Below, piece after piece: positions 31,893 through 44,139 of a DNA stretch of 64,000 nt. Numbering within the stretch: the stretch's first letter is position 1; every line of letters begins with the position of its first letter. The stretch comes from Strigamia acuminata (taxonomy: Eukaryota > Arthropoda > Chilopoda > Geophilomorpha > Linotaeniidae). Location: assembly GCA_949358305.1 (NCBI GenBank), contig OX442318.1:12506517-12570516 (forward strand), read 5' to 3'. The notes below the pieces were generated by a model. The model was not told the origin of the DNA, did no database searches, and saw only the letters and a list, made by a program, of their open reading frames with translations. The position numbers and the translations under genes were made by a program.

Positions 31893-34827
31893 ATGGCTAA
31901 CAGAAACAGTAATACAGAAAAGCACGTTGGCAGTGGAAACGTTCCTATAGAAATCAACAACGCAAAATATGTTATCAATTTAGTTGAAACACACGTCAAC
32001 AAATCATCTACTGCCACAGCAGACGGAAGAGGTTAGTACTGTTTTCAATCATCTTGACAAATTACATTAGCATTAAAAATAAAACGTCAAATTTGCAAAT
32101 TTTACAGCAAATCCTAGCGAGCACGAAACGAATATCATTCAATGTTGCCGGATGATTGACAACGAAGAACAGTGCGATGCTTTCAAGAAAAAGCTGGAAC
32201 GATTCTACAGTGATTCTTTAGCTCTACCCAAAGTTGCTTGGATAAACACCGGACTGGATTTGTCGTTGGTTGAACATTACGCGAGACTACAACTCACGGA
32301 ATCAAACGAATTAATAGAATTGGAAGAAATCTTCAAGCCGAAGGATAATAAAAGTCCTCTCCGAATACTGATTGAAGGGCAACCCGGGTACGGAAAAACA
32401 ACCCTGGCGACCAAGCTGGCTTTCGATTGGGCGACAAACAAAGAATACATCAATTTCAAATTAGCTTTCTTTGTACCGTTACGAGAGATTCAACAACGAA
32501 GCTTTGAGGATGTAATTGTGCAAACGGCAATCAACTGTGGTTTTGACGATAGCAGCAGTGTTATTCAAATGATAAATCGTCACGAGAAAGAAACATTGTT
32601 CATTCTCGACGGCTTAGACGAGCTCTCGCCGGAACAAAGAAGAGAAATAATAAAACTACTGTTCGGGCGACTGTTCGCTGAGGCAACTGTAGTGGTGACT
32701 TGCAGAACAGGATTATTCGAGTTGACTAAGGAAGAGCAAAGTGAATTGTTCGGATTCAAGTCCATGCGCAAAAACTTCGGTGATAAACAAATCTGCATAT
32801 TAGGCATACAAAGTGAGGATGAGAAACGGAAATTTTTATGTAAATTTATTCCGCCAGAAAAAGTCGATCAAATTGATAAGGTAATATCGTCGAAACTCAC
32901 AATCTTTGATTCACCGTTACTTCTAATGGTGATTCCAGTAATATTTGAACACAACAGAAACATGGCACCATTCTCAACGAAAACAGACGTTTATAAAAAC
33001 CTATTCAATTCTGTTGTGAAGCACAGTTTTGCAAAACGAGGACTAGATATCGACAGTGATTTCGACCTTTTTATTATCAATTCATCACTCAACAAATATC
33101 AAGAACTTCTTCGAGACTTTGGAAAATTGTCATTTATGAAAATAGTCAAAAACGATTTAAAGTTTGAAAGCGACGATTTGACCATCGAAATGTATAACCT
33201 CGGCTTTCTACAATACCATAAACAAATGACGTGTTTTACATCAACAAGTTATTACGAACCATTCCACCTGTCAATTTTAGAATTTGCCGCAGCATTTGCT
33301 GCTTGGGTGGGCTTCAAATTCCGGGAGTCTACAGTCATGGAAATCGATTTTTCACCAATTGTCAGTCATTTCGTAGAATCTGAAGGAACATCTCTAATGA
33401 TGCCTTTTATCGCAAACTTGGTCGCAAATGATTTGGACCAGTTGTTGTGCCAAATCTATTCATTTAGGTACTGGTTTCAATACTCTCATGAGTGTACAGT
33501 ACGCTTCTTCTCGGAATGTTCAGTGTCCACAATTTCTAAAAGTAAATATCTCAAAGAATTTATTCCACCGTACTTCGAACTGACGAATAATACGTGCAAA
33601 ATTAATCCAAGTGTATGTAAAAAATTAGTTGAATGTGGAATCAAATACGGCACAATTAATACAATCCAAATTATAGAAAATATGCCATCAGAATTATTCA
33701 CAAGTGAAATTGTTACTCGTTTGGAAGTAATTTTTAAAAAACATCCGATTGTAGCATGGTCAAATATACCTTGCAAATTGCAAGAATATCTTTCAGGAAA
33801 CATTCCATTCGATGGAACGTTGAGTGAGTGTTTGCACTTTGTGGCATCTTCAGAAATCGGATCTTGCCGTCTGAATCATTACGATCCCTTATCTTCAAAA
33901 GAATTTCTTCAATTGGCTGTGAAGGAAGAAGCATTCAAGAGTATCAAATATCGTTATTTAGAAGTTAAAATAACAAAAGATAGTGAAATACAACTTGTTA
34001 CAAAACTCGTAGAAAAGAATCAAGTTCAATATCTGCATCTTGTCGGAAACAAAGAGTTGCACACGAGTGACTTTACTTTGGCTGCTGCTCAATCAACTTA
34101 TTTGACTCGCTTAGAACTCATCAACCTGACCATTGACTTACACAGCCTTACGAATGATGGCGCTAAGCATTACGATTACCTGTTTCGAGAAGATTGCAGT
34201 TTAATTTTCAACGACAAACATTTATTCCACAATGGAGCAATGTCTGTATTTGGTTGTGATTTCAGCGAAATAGATCACTTGATAAACAATTTTCCTGATT
34301 GGCCTGGGTTTGACAGTGTTCACCATTTTTCATTTGGCATAACATGTGCTAATGAATTGGTAATGATAAACAGTTCGGTTTTCAAGAACCTGCAAACATT
34401 GTGCATCAAGTTTAGAAACCCAATGGAAGATGACGAATTAGTGGCAAAGTGCATCCATCACCTTCCAATTGTTAAACTAATCATTCAAAAAACATATTCT
34501 GTTCATAACCTGTTCAAACACATGAACGATTACTGGATGAAGGAAAAGAATTCACATTTAAAAACAATAGAGTTTGCTTTTGATATTACAACTGAGTCAG
34601 AAATGAGGGACTTAATGACTGGACTCGAATGCAAGTATTGGGATCAGGTCCATTTAATTTCAAATGGAGCTGTATATCTAATGCAATTTGCCCATATTAT
34701 CTCCAATTATAATGTATCGCATCACAGTTTTCCCGCTGAAATTGTAGAAAATGAAACGGATATTTATTATAATTTTTATTTTTTTGTGTGTCGTTGTAAT
34801 GAATTTTTTTCTATAACAAGAAAATAA
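31893..34827 (+). CDS. NLR4: NACHT-LRR-type receptor, array copy 4
   Basis: Exons 31893-32031 and 32108-34827; intron 76 nt; 952 residues. The first exon starts MANRNSNTEKH, with Ala-2 abolishing the myristoylation consensus, and its motif is the most diverged among the MxNR-type copies (IEINNAKYVINLV) but keeps the invariant Lys. NACHT: Walker A EGQPGYGKTT with canonical Gly (Lys ~143), Walker B LFILDGLDEL, sensor TCRTGL. Then FDSPLLLMVIPVIF and a leucine-rich tail ending FSITRK. The extreme C-terminal region differs from NLR1-3 by a few codons (about ten fewer bases near 34495). The frame is intact. It is the second gene of the duplicated two-gene block and corresponds to NLR2 by position. 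Confidence 0.88.
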
Positions 34828-35179
34828 CAAAATATATACTGTATGTAAGGTTGATAAATCACTTAACAATACTGGTGGACTGCTTACTACATATTTACTA
34901 AAGTTTGTCCCACACAGACTTCCTCTTCCACAAGTCCTCTTCCTATTCCTTACACACAGCATAAGCTTCACCTTAGTTAGATCACTTACCTTACTTGTTA
35001 ATTAATCTAGGGGTCGAAACTGGAACTGGATACTCAGGACACATTAGGGATTAAAACCGAAAGGTGTCTGAACTATAGGCAGGTGCGAGGTGTGATGTAA
35101 TCCTTTGATCCAGTTATACAAAATTCAATGGAATTTAGTATTTTTCGATCATTATGTTTTAATATTCCATGTAAACACT
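34828..35179. other. NLR4 3' flank
   Basis: Short family-type 3' flank, then unrelated sequence with a run of CTTCC-rich words. No gene seen. Ends in CACT, the left target-site copy of the solo LTR. Confidence 0.4.
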
Positions 35180-36772
35180 TGTGACGGTCATGACGTCATA
35201 TTTAGTCTCAAGTTCACCGATAGATGGCGCTATTTCCCATTTCGGCGGGAAAGTCGAATGTATGTGTAATTTATGTGTATTTATATAAAATCAAAGGTTT
35301 TATATAAACCCACGGTAGTTTTATGCATTATATCATACTAGTATGATATATTTGTGTATTTATTCCTCCAGTTGTGTTATAATTTTAGGCAAAATATAAC
35401 AACACCTGGCCACAGGGATTAAGTCACCCCCTCACCACCCACAGTGTTTGAAGATACATTTGAATTAAGACAATAGCCTTAATTGCAAATGTGTCCTCCG
35501 TATCCACTTCCTGGGACAGACTTTGTAGAAGACTATGTCCTCTGTATCCACTTCCTAGTTACTAGGATTGGACAGTTTTGAGTGACCAGTGTTCCTATTG
35601 GAGCAATGACCACTCATTCTTCTCTCTGAGCATATAACCCGGTGTAAACCGGAAATAGCTCGCTCTTGTTTTTGTTTTCTGTTTGATATCTACTTGAGCC
35701 CATATTCTACGCTTCACTTCGCTTCGCTTCATGCCAACATTCCGTTGTAGGGGCACGTGCATTAAATTCCGTGCTCAAAACCCTTTCCGTACTTCATGCC
35801 AACATTCCGTTGTAGGGGCACGTGCATTAAATTCCGTGCTCAAACCCTTTCCGTACTTCATGCCAACATTCCGTTGTAGGGGCACGCGCAGTAAAATGCC
35901 GTGCTCAATTCCTTTTTCCGCCGAGACATTAGAGTCAAACCTAATGTTGGATTGACGTGAGCGCCATTGATTCAATTCTGGGCTGGTTGTACTTTGGTGC
36001 AACAGAATCGACAGGGTCTTTTCATAATTGTTTTATTTATACAGGTTTTAGTTATGTTTGGTTATTAGATTATTTGTAATTTAATAACTCAATTCATACC
36101 TTTGCATGATTGGATTTATTCGTAAATTCAACATGATTTTCGAAGTCACTTTGATGAGTTTATCCAAGGTCAAATATTCTTGTAACTTATGTCGATAAGT
36201 TACACATTAATATTCCCTCGGAACTAGAAGTTTGATTACGTCACGCGATAAGTTGTAAACCAATTTATCCGTATGTAATCATTTATTTAAAATCTAACTT
36301 TGAGTAACTTTTATTTATGGTTATTTTGATAATCATAAATAGACCAATTGGTAAATATCTACGAATAGATATTTAAACCAATGGTCACCCAAAGTTGTGA
36401 CGATGCAGCAAAGACAACCGCACTCCTCGGATAATTTAGTTACACAGAATCAACCGAAGCAGACGACAATCAGTCCGATTGCAGACGACACCTTTTGCGC
36501 CCGAAATAAGAACTTTACACACTCTTATTTCAAGGCTGAACACAACTGTTAACGTTATTTTAGGGCGTTTGAGCCACTCGTTTGTATAGCTAGTTACACT
36601 CGTATTTTACTGGCCATTTGTCGGCCATAGTTATTATATAACTTTATTCCGACTTAATAAATGTTCTATGTTTTGATAAACATAAACGCCTCCTCATTTT
36701 GCACTTTACTACACTCTGCAGTTTCACTTGTCCTTTTAGCAATAATTCCTATCCCGGGTAGTCATCGTCACA
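35180..36772. mobile_element. Solo LTR (1593 bp)
   Basis: Begins TGTGACGGTC and ends GTCATCGTCACA, so the termini form a TG...CA inverted repeat. CACT flanks it on both sides (35176-35179 and 36773-36776), a 4-bp target duplication typical of Ty3/gypsy-type integration. Candidate core signals are TTTATATAAA near 35282-35302 and AATAAA near 36655. No internal retrotransposon ORF remains, as expected after LTR-LTR recombination. Confidence 0.75.
35727..35920. repeat. Three tandem copies of a 64-65-bp unit inside the solo LTR
   Basis: Unit starts CTTCATGCCAACATTCCG at 35727, 35792 and 35856 and includes TGTAGGGGCACG. The third copy is diverged. Reading frames across it are artefacts of the repeat. 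Confidence 0.85.
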
Positions 36773-38545
36773 CACTTGTTAACATACCTTAAGGGGCTAG
36801 CCTATCTTATTATTTTGACACGTTTTGGTCATTAGATGGTGTTGATTGTTAAAACCAAATCACCTAGAAACTAAACCTTATCTGCTTTTTTTGAACAATT
36901 CTTTTATATGTCGGTTAATTTTGCACACTGCACACAGATAAGATAAAACCAGAGAAGCAAACGCTAAATACCGTAGAGACCAAACGCAAGCAATTGCCAT
37001 TGAAAGAACACACCTACCCCACTTTCATTAGAGCTGTAAAACCGTAAGTAATACAAGTAGTCAGTATGAATAATAATATAAACAATCAAAAAATCAAAAA
37101 ATTATTTCTAACGATGACATCCAAATTGATAGGAGTAATCGAGTAAATAATTTATAACAGTAAGGGGTTCAGAATTATAAACTGATTTCATTTACAAGTA
37201 GAAGGTTCTATCTCAATGTGCTGACACTAATTTATTATTTTGAAACATGGTTATGGCATTATTGGCACTTCATCACAAAAAAAAGCAAAAGTTTTACATA
37301 TTGTCACTAAATGCCTATCGATCCAGTTTTTTCATAATTAATTCACTACCGACGATGATCTCAGGATCGAAAGGCCTTTAGTGAGAAAAAATCTCATTTC
37401 TAAATAAACTGATTTTAAAGAATGTATTATCATTTGCAAACCAATAGCAGGATAAAAATGTATTACTAAAGTGGGATCAGAATTACACATTGGCTGCTGG
37501 ATAATGTTAATGAAGATGAATTAAGTTTTCGATTTAATTGTGCATAAATTTCTCGTATAAACTTTAAAATAAAAATTTAGCAAAACTTCCACTTATTTGT
37601 CTCATTTTTGAACGTATATTTGGGTCTAAAGTCTTTCACTTATCATTTATCAGTTACAAAAATAAAACTCAAGTGTTTTGTATAAATTTTGCACAATCTG
37701 CTCCAATAATTCATACAGATAATTCGTACAATTTGGAAAAATTATTTCAACTTGTGAATATTATTTCTTGTTCAATCCAAAGAGTTGACATGATTGTGAT
37801 TCACAAACTGTAATGAATTTTGTTATTTTTATTCCAGTGAAGTAAAAAAAAAAAATACCCAAATTTAATATTAATAAAATTCATAATTAAGTGTGCAATA
37901 CACAATACGTACATTCAGGCCATTCAGGCCACATGGCTTATGCTGTGTTCCGCCATTAAATGATGTAAGAATATCATAATTGGCTTTCCTTTTTATTATT
38001 AAGGGTTGCCAAGGACAATTAATTGACAGACATGTGTTATCATTCAGATCAAATGAGATTGCGTTGTCTAAGCTACAGTTATGAAATTAAATAAGCGTAG
38101 TTAGCTCGGATCGTTTGTATCCTAATGTACGAAGAATACAAGCATTTCTTCAAATAAGCACAAATAAAAGGCGCTCAATTTGCACCGATTTTGTTCGATT
38201 TTGGAAGCCTAGATACGATAGAAAAAATGACGGTATAATTATACTTTACCGTCAACCTCTCAGATCATCTCCAATTTGGATTTAGGGATAATCAAGGGCA
38301 AGTTTGAACAACTTATTAGGTTTGGCCACTTGGCCAAAATTACGTCACTTCCTGAAAGTGAAGGGGCGGAGCCATGCTGTTCTGACATCAGTTCATTATT
38401 CCGATCAAACAAAACTAAATTTTCTAAGACTTCAATTTAGCCAAGAGAGAAAATCTTGGATTGGGATGCCTTGACGATCAACCATTATTATTTCCGTTTG
38501 TTTAAAGAACAATGTTATTGTTGTTGCTTCGCTGATTCCACAGTC

Positions 38546-38561
38546 GGGGGGGGGGGGGGGG
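38546..38561 (+). repeat. 16-base G homopolymer
   Basis: Uninterrupted G run followed by GCAGGGTCCAGGGAGGG. It could form a G-quadruplex; its length is also a likely place for sequencing error. Confidence 0.9.
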
Positions 38562-39387
38562 CAGGGTCCAGGGAGGGCAGAGTCCGCCCCCTTGAATGCG
38601 AACAGAACACGCATTCAGAACAAAAACCACAACTAATGATTTTCATATTTATTATTAGAAATTAAAACTTTGATTTTTCTAGTTTTATCCAATGTTGTGT
38701 GTTCGACGATGACGTAAACGTTCCGAAGATATAAAATAAATTGAGTTTATTAAATTCCATATACAATTCTCGACCAAGCTCGCAAAGTGTCTTCGATTTT
38801 CTTAATCAAATACGAAGTAATATTAAAATAAAAATGTGTTTTGATTTCCTGTTCCAGGCTGCTTCCGTTTGATAACGAATAAAAAGAACACGAAATTTCC
38901 TCCTGTAAGCTGAGCCACAAAAATCCTGATCCGACCATCAAAACTGTGTGCGTGGTTCAGTGTCTGAGTTTGAACGAAAAACAAGCAGAAGCAATAAGCT
39001 GACAACAGAATAAGTAAGTTCTTTCATATACTAAAATATCCACAGAAGAATCCATTGATTATTTCAACTACCGAATTAGCAAATGCAATAGAGATTGTCA
39101 ACCGACGTCATTAAAAATACTAGATGCTTTAAAATGAGTCGATAAAAATTTGATTAAATGTTTTTTAACTGATTCTGACTTCTGGATAATGTGTTTTGCT
39201 GAAGATATCCTTTACTTTACTTAGCTTTAAGCAATGAATTGGGTCACACATATTACTTAATTTTTATCTTTAGCAAAAATGTCACGAATTGTGCATGCTT
39301 GGATACACAGTAGGCGCGTTCATAAAGTCATTTAAGAGAAGTGAAAAGCTAAGTTTGGTTAGGTGGTGTGTATAATTTTTTAGAAAG

Positions 39388-39413
39388 AGGTTAGGTTCTA
39401 TAGAACCTAACCT
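39388..39413. repeat. Perfect 26-bp palindrome of telomere-type repeats
   Basis: AGGTTAGGTTCTA followed by its exact reverse complement. Each arm holds two TTAGG-type units facing a central CTATAG. A second, looser inverted pair flanks it (CTAAGTTTGGTTAGG at ~39350 against CCTAACCAAAGCTAAAG ending ~39426). Confidence 0.85.
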
Positions 39414-39904
39414 AACCAAAGCTAAAGAAATGAAAGTGCACGACCTTGACAGCTAGTGTATGTTTTTAAATGACTCGTAGGATCTTAATGTCGGGAAATA
39501 AATCTGACACGATACGATCGATGTTGTTGAAATGTTAAAGGTGATTTATTCATATAAAACAAAAGGTTAAATACTACAAGATAACCTAAAACACTCATTG
39601 CTGATTTGATCCCCTGATCCCGCGCAATTGCGCGCGCTGCAGACCATTGGCGCTTCCGTAATCGCCTAACACAAGCCACAAACAAAAGAAATGAACAATG
39701 ATTTTATTTTAAACATACAGTACTCACGAATGTACTAGTGAAGTTAAGGCTCAACACAACACACAATACATGTCTTCTAGACTTATTCTTTGCCAACACA
39801 AATTTTTAATACTGTATTCTGTACATGATTAGGTGATTTTATGTATCTCATGTTAACAACTACAAAATTACATTCAATGTTTTACAGATATTGAATTTCT
39901 AACC

Positions 39905-42900
39905 ATGGCTAACACTTTCAATATCGAAGGTACGAAACATTTTTCAATGGAAGTTCATCAAGTAATCCAATCGTCCACGCCTAAACCAGACAGAGATGGT
40001 TAGTATCATCACATGAAAAATATCTTAGCATTACAAGTAAAATATCACATGACGAATTCTCTAATAGCAACGACCAGCAAACCAGAAGCGAATACCATTC
40101 AATGTTGTGGAAATGTTGACAACAACCATTCCTGCGTTTATTTAATGAAGAAGTTGAAAGAGTATTACAGCAATCTACGTGTGCCCAAAATAGCGTGGCT
40201 GAACAACTCTGGACGTGATTTTTCATTCATCGAAGATTTTGCTAAAATACAACTCACTGCATTGAACAAACAGAAGCAAACGGAACAAATAGAAATTGAC
40301 CAAATCTTCAAGTCTATAAATAAGGCAACACCAATCAGAATCCTGGTTGAAGGGCAACCGGGTTACGGCAAAACAACGTTAGCGTGCAAACTGGCTTTTG
40401 ATTGGGCTACAAACGATAAATATGCTAATTTTAAATTCGTTTTCCTTATACACGTACGAGAACTTCAAGCGCAAAGCATCAATGACGCAATTTTGCAAAT
40501 AACAAGTCGCTTTGGTTTTGAGGATATAAACAATGTTATTCAAATGCTCAATTGTCACGAGGAAGAAACACTTTTCATAATGGACGGACTAGACGAAATA
40601 TCGCTCGAAAAGAGATCCGAAATTCTGCAAATATTGTTCAGGCAAAAGAAGCACTACAGTGACGTCACGGTAGTGGCAACATGTAGAACGGGATTATTCG
40701 AGCTGACGAAACAAGAATACAAACAATTGTTCGGATCAGACACCATGAGCGAAAACTTCAGTGATAAGCAAATACACTTATTAGGGATACAAAGCGAGCA
40801 AGAGAGACGTAATTTTCTACACAAGTTTATTCCAGCTGAAACAGTTTATCAGATTTACGAAGTCGTATCGCCAGAGATCAAGGAGTTTGATTCGCCATTG
40901 TTTTTGATGTCGTTAGCAGTCATATTTCAAAACTGCACAAACAAGAGTCAACTATCAACTACAACAGTGGTTTACAAAGAACTATTTAACTGCGTTTTAA
41001 AGCATACTTGTGTCAAACGCGGAATGGATGTCGGTAGTGATTTCGACCTTTTTACTTTCAATTCATCACTCAACGAACTCCAGAAAATTCTTCGAGACTT
41101 TGGCATGTTGTCCGTCCAAAATGTAGTCAAAAATGATTTGAAATACGAAACTAGTGTTTTAACCAGGGAAATTTATAACTTGGGGCTTCTTTTTCACTAC
41201 AAAGAAGAGTCAGATCATTCGCAAAGAAATTACTTTAAACCATTGCATTCATCGGTTATTGAATTTTCCATTGCATTTTCCCTTTGGTTGCACTTCAAAC
41301 TCCAGGATTCCACAGCTGCTGAAGATAAACTTCAAACGCTCGTAAACCACTTCATCACCACTACAGAAAAGTCTCTACTGATGCCTTTTGCTGCAAAGTT
41401 TTTAGAAGAGGATTTAGACTGGATGTTGTCCAAAATCACTTCGTCTAATCACTGGTTTTGTTCAAATTTTTTTTTCATGGTAAACCTCCTCTCGGAATGT
41501 ACACTGAGCACAATTTCTGAAAGCAAATGTCTAAAAGATTTCATTTCTGCACACATCTATTTGTCCAGTAAATGTATTTGGAAAAAGCATTTGTGTGTCT
41601 GCAAAGAGTTACTGGAATATGGAATCAAAGGAAGTAAGATAAAAACAATTGAAATTGCTAGAAATATGTCACCAGAATTATACACAAATCAAATTGTCAG
41701 TTGTTTGCAACTAAATCTTTTAATGACAAAAGATGTTAAAATTCAGGCTTGGTCAAATGTGCCCTGCAAATTGGAAGAGTGTCTTTCCTGCAGTGTTCCA
41801 TTTGATGAAACGCTGAAAGAATGTTTACATTTTATTGCATCAGCATCACACATTGAATCTTGTAGTCTAAAGTGTTACAAGCCGTCAGTATCAGCAGACT
41901 TTCTGCAACTGACAACGAAAGAGGAAACATTCAAGCACATACAATATCGTTATTTACGAATTGAAATTAAGACGGAATCTGAAAAACAAGTTGTTATAAA
42001 ACTTCTAAGAAATAATCAGGTTCAAGATTTACATCTTATTGCAAACCAAATGCTAGATATGAGAGAGTTTTCTTTTGCTGCTGCTCAATCGACTTACTTG
42101 AATCGCTTAAATATGACAAACATGAACATTAATTTGCACGATCTTACTAATGGTAGAACTAAGCCCTATGATTCCTTGTTCCTAACAAATTGCATTTTAA
42201 CTTGCAAGCCACAATTATCAACAAACTGCTGCAATATTGCAACACTTTGTTGCAATAATAATATGTTTATTGATAATTTAGTTAATGTTGGATCAATGTG
42301 TTCGATCGAACCCTCTGCTTTCGGTTCACATTGCAAAAATTTAAAAAATTTAAGAAATAAAAAACCTAATTGGCGTGGGTTTGACAGTGTTCACCACCTT
42401 TTATTACATGTGGAAAGTCCTGTTGTATTCAAGATGAAAGACATTTCAGATTTCGCAAACTTGCAAACGTTGTGCATCCAACTGGCAAATCAATCAGAAG
42501 ATGAGGAAAAAATAGCAAAGTGCATTCAGCATCTTCCAATTGTAAAACTAATCGTTCAAAAAGTTTTTGTTGGTGATTTTAGTTCAAATCTGTTTAAATA
42601 CATGAACGATTTGAATGTGAAGGAAAAAAGATTAAAAACCATAGATTTTGCTTTTTTCCACACCCCCCTGTCAGAAGTGCATGATTTGATGGAGGGACTC
42701 AGACAAAATCATTGGGATCAAGTCAATTTAATTTCTTGGGGATCACGATTCATCGAAATTGAAAAATACATCTCCAATTTTAATGTAAAATATTATAGTT
42801 TGTTTGAAAAAATTGATCAAAATAAAAATAATAGAGATAATGATGATGATTATTACTTTTATTTTTATACCTGTGGCTACAAGCATTTATTTTGTATCAC

Positions 42901-42907
42901 AAAGTAA
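39905..42907 (+). CDS. NLR5: diverged NACHT-LRR-type receptor
   Basis: Exons 39905-39998 and 40068-42907; intron 69 nt; 977 residues. The large exon is open upstream into the intron, so the apparent start at 40013 is not real; the GTTAGT donor, TAATAG acceptor and phase agree with the other copies. The first exon is short (31 codons): MANTFNIEGTKHFSMEV, with Ala-2 and a diverged motif that keeps the central Lys. NACHT: Walker A EGQPGYGKTT (Lys ~133), Walker B LFIMDGLDEI, sensor TCRTGL. It carries several insertions relative to NLR1-4, for example QKQTEQ before the NACHT and CNIATLCCNNNMF in the leucine-rich part. Together with NLR6-8 it forms a second subgroup by Walker B (FIMDGLDE) and by the QLSTTT-type segment. 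The C-terminus ends in an acidic tyrosine-rich stretch and LFCITK. Confidence 0.87.
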
Positions 42908-44139
42908 AAAAGAGAATGTGAATCCAGTTGGGCAATTATCAATAGAGAAATCATACGGGTCGGATCACTTCTTCCTTAGGTAGGTCAGGTTAGGTTAGGT
43001 TAGGTTAGGTTAGGTTAGGTTTTTTGGTTTTACTGTTGGAATTTTTTCTGGATTTTAATGTACTATTTCATCGAATTTATTGTTAAAAATGGTATGTTCC
43101 ATCGAAAAAAAAATGCAATTTGATGAAACGGGATTCGAGGAAATGACCCGACTTCGAAATCATAAATGTATTAATAAAACTTTTATTACTTTTAGTTTTT
43201 GTTGATTGTGAACATTCATCTTGTGTGAAAATTAGGATTCTAGAAGAGGGAATTTTAGACAGATTTGGAAAATTGGAAAATTGGAAAATTGGATTTAGAA
43301 ATTGTTTTGAGTTATTCTTGGTATGTGCCCTATTAGTAAATCTTTGACTTTTTCATTTCCTGTCACCCCTTTTTTATGAACAGGTGTAGGTTGTGACACC
43401 TCCCTTTTGATGACGTCATTAGATATTTTGACGAATGACATGAGTTGTATTGTTCTATTTTGTTATATCTTAAAAAATAACGAATAAAAAGTTAGTGTAA
43501 TTTTTGCAACCTTCATGGATGTGTGTGTGTGAGTTTTTCCACAAAAGAAATATTACATTCATCAAATTGTGATTGATTTGAACCTGAACTGAACGATTTA
43601 ACTGCTTGATTTATAATAGGCGACGCTCTTGTACGTACAGACTGATTTTCGAGAACGAGATAACAACTGCAGTCTATTAAAATTAACATGTTGTTAATTT
43701 CACATATTAATTTTTAAGTGTCACATTGATAATTAAATGCTACACCACAAAAAAAAAATACAACTACTGTATACTTAACCATTCATAAGTTTATTAAAAA
43801 ATTTACACAACTGTGAATTCCTTATCCAATCCAAAACAATTGCACAAACATATTTCTTTTTTAAAAAGATAACAGGTGTCAGTTAATTTTGCACCCGGCA
43901 CACTGATAAGATAAAACAAGAAAAGCAAATGGGCAATACACTTCACAAACCAAACTTTAACTTCACCAGTTGTGTTGGATATATACTGTACTGTAGTCAA
44001 TGATTTTTTATTTAACGACAGCAAATTTATGATATACAATAGGTAAACAGTAGGATTAAGTAATTTCATTTGTAGTATTAAACATTCATAATTCATGAAA
44101 GAATTCATTCAATATTTTGCAGACGTTGAACTTCTAACC
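42908..44139 (+). promoter_or_regulatory. NLR5-NLR6 spacer with M1-type GATA block
   Basis: Begins with the NLR5 3' flank and the TTAGG run. An M1-type block, TTAATTTTGCACCCGGCACACTGATAAGATAA, lies at about 43883-43914 and contains the GATA site. No M2 or M3 module is seen. The splice acceptor TATTTTGCAG ends at 44122, 17 bases before the NLR6 ATG. The matching donor is unclear; GTAAAC at about 44042 is one option. No other gene seen. Confidence 0.45.
42981..43020. repeat. Interstitial (TTAGG)n telomere-type repeat
   Basis: Eight consecutive 5-bp units, one of them CAGGT instead of TAGGT, followed by a T run. TTAGG is the usual arthropod telomere repeat. Too short and too internal to be a chromosome end. 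Confidence 0.9.

Larger units (their letters stand above)
36777..39904 (+). promoter_or_regulatory. NLR5 upstream and leader region
   Basis: Diverged copy of the family upstream region. M1 has overlapping GATA sites AGATAAGATAA (36936-36946) and a GTAAGT donor at 37044. M2 is CTTATCATTTATCAG (37639-37653). M3 has GATA sites, kappaB-like GAAATTTCC near 38892 and TCAGT at 38957-38961, with leader intron 39014-39887. Between M2 and M3 (37.9-38.7 kb) is unrelated sequence with a 16-G run at 38546-38561. The leader intron contains an inverted TTAGG palindrome. No other gene is supported. Confidence 0.55.

Noticed and set aside
42981-43020. True telomere end
   Set aside because: Only eight units, followed by unique sequence and two further NLR genes.
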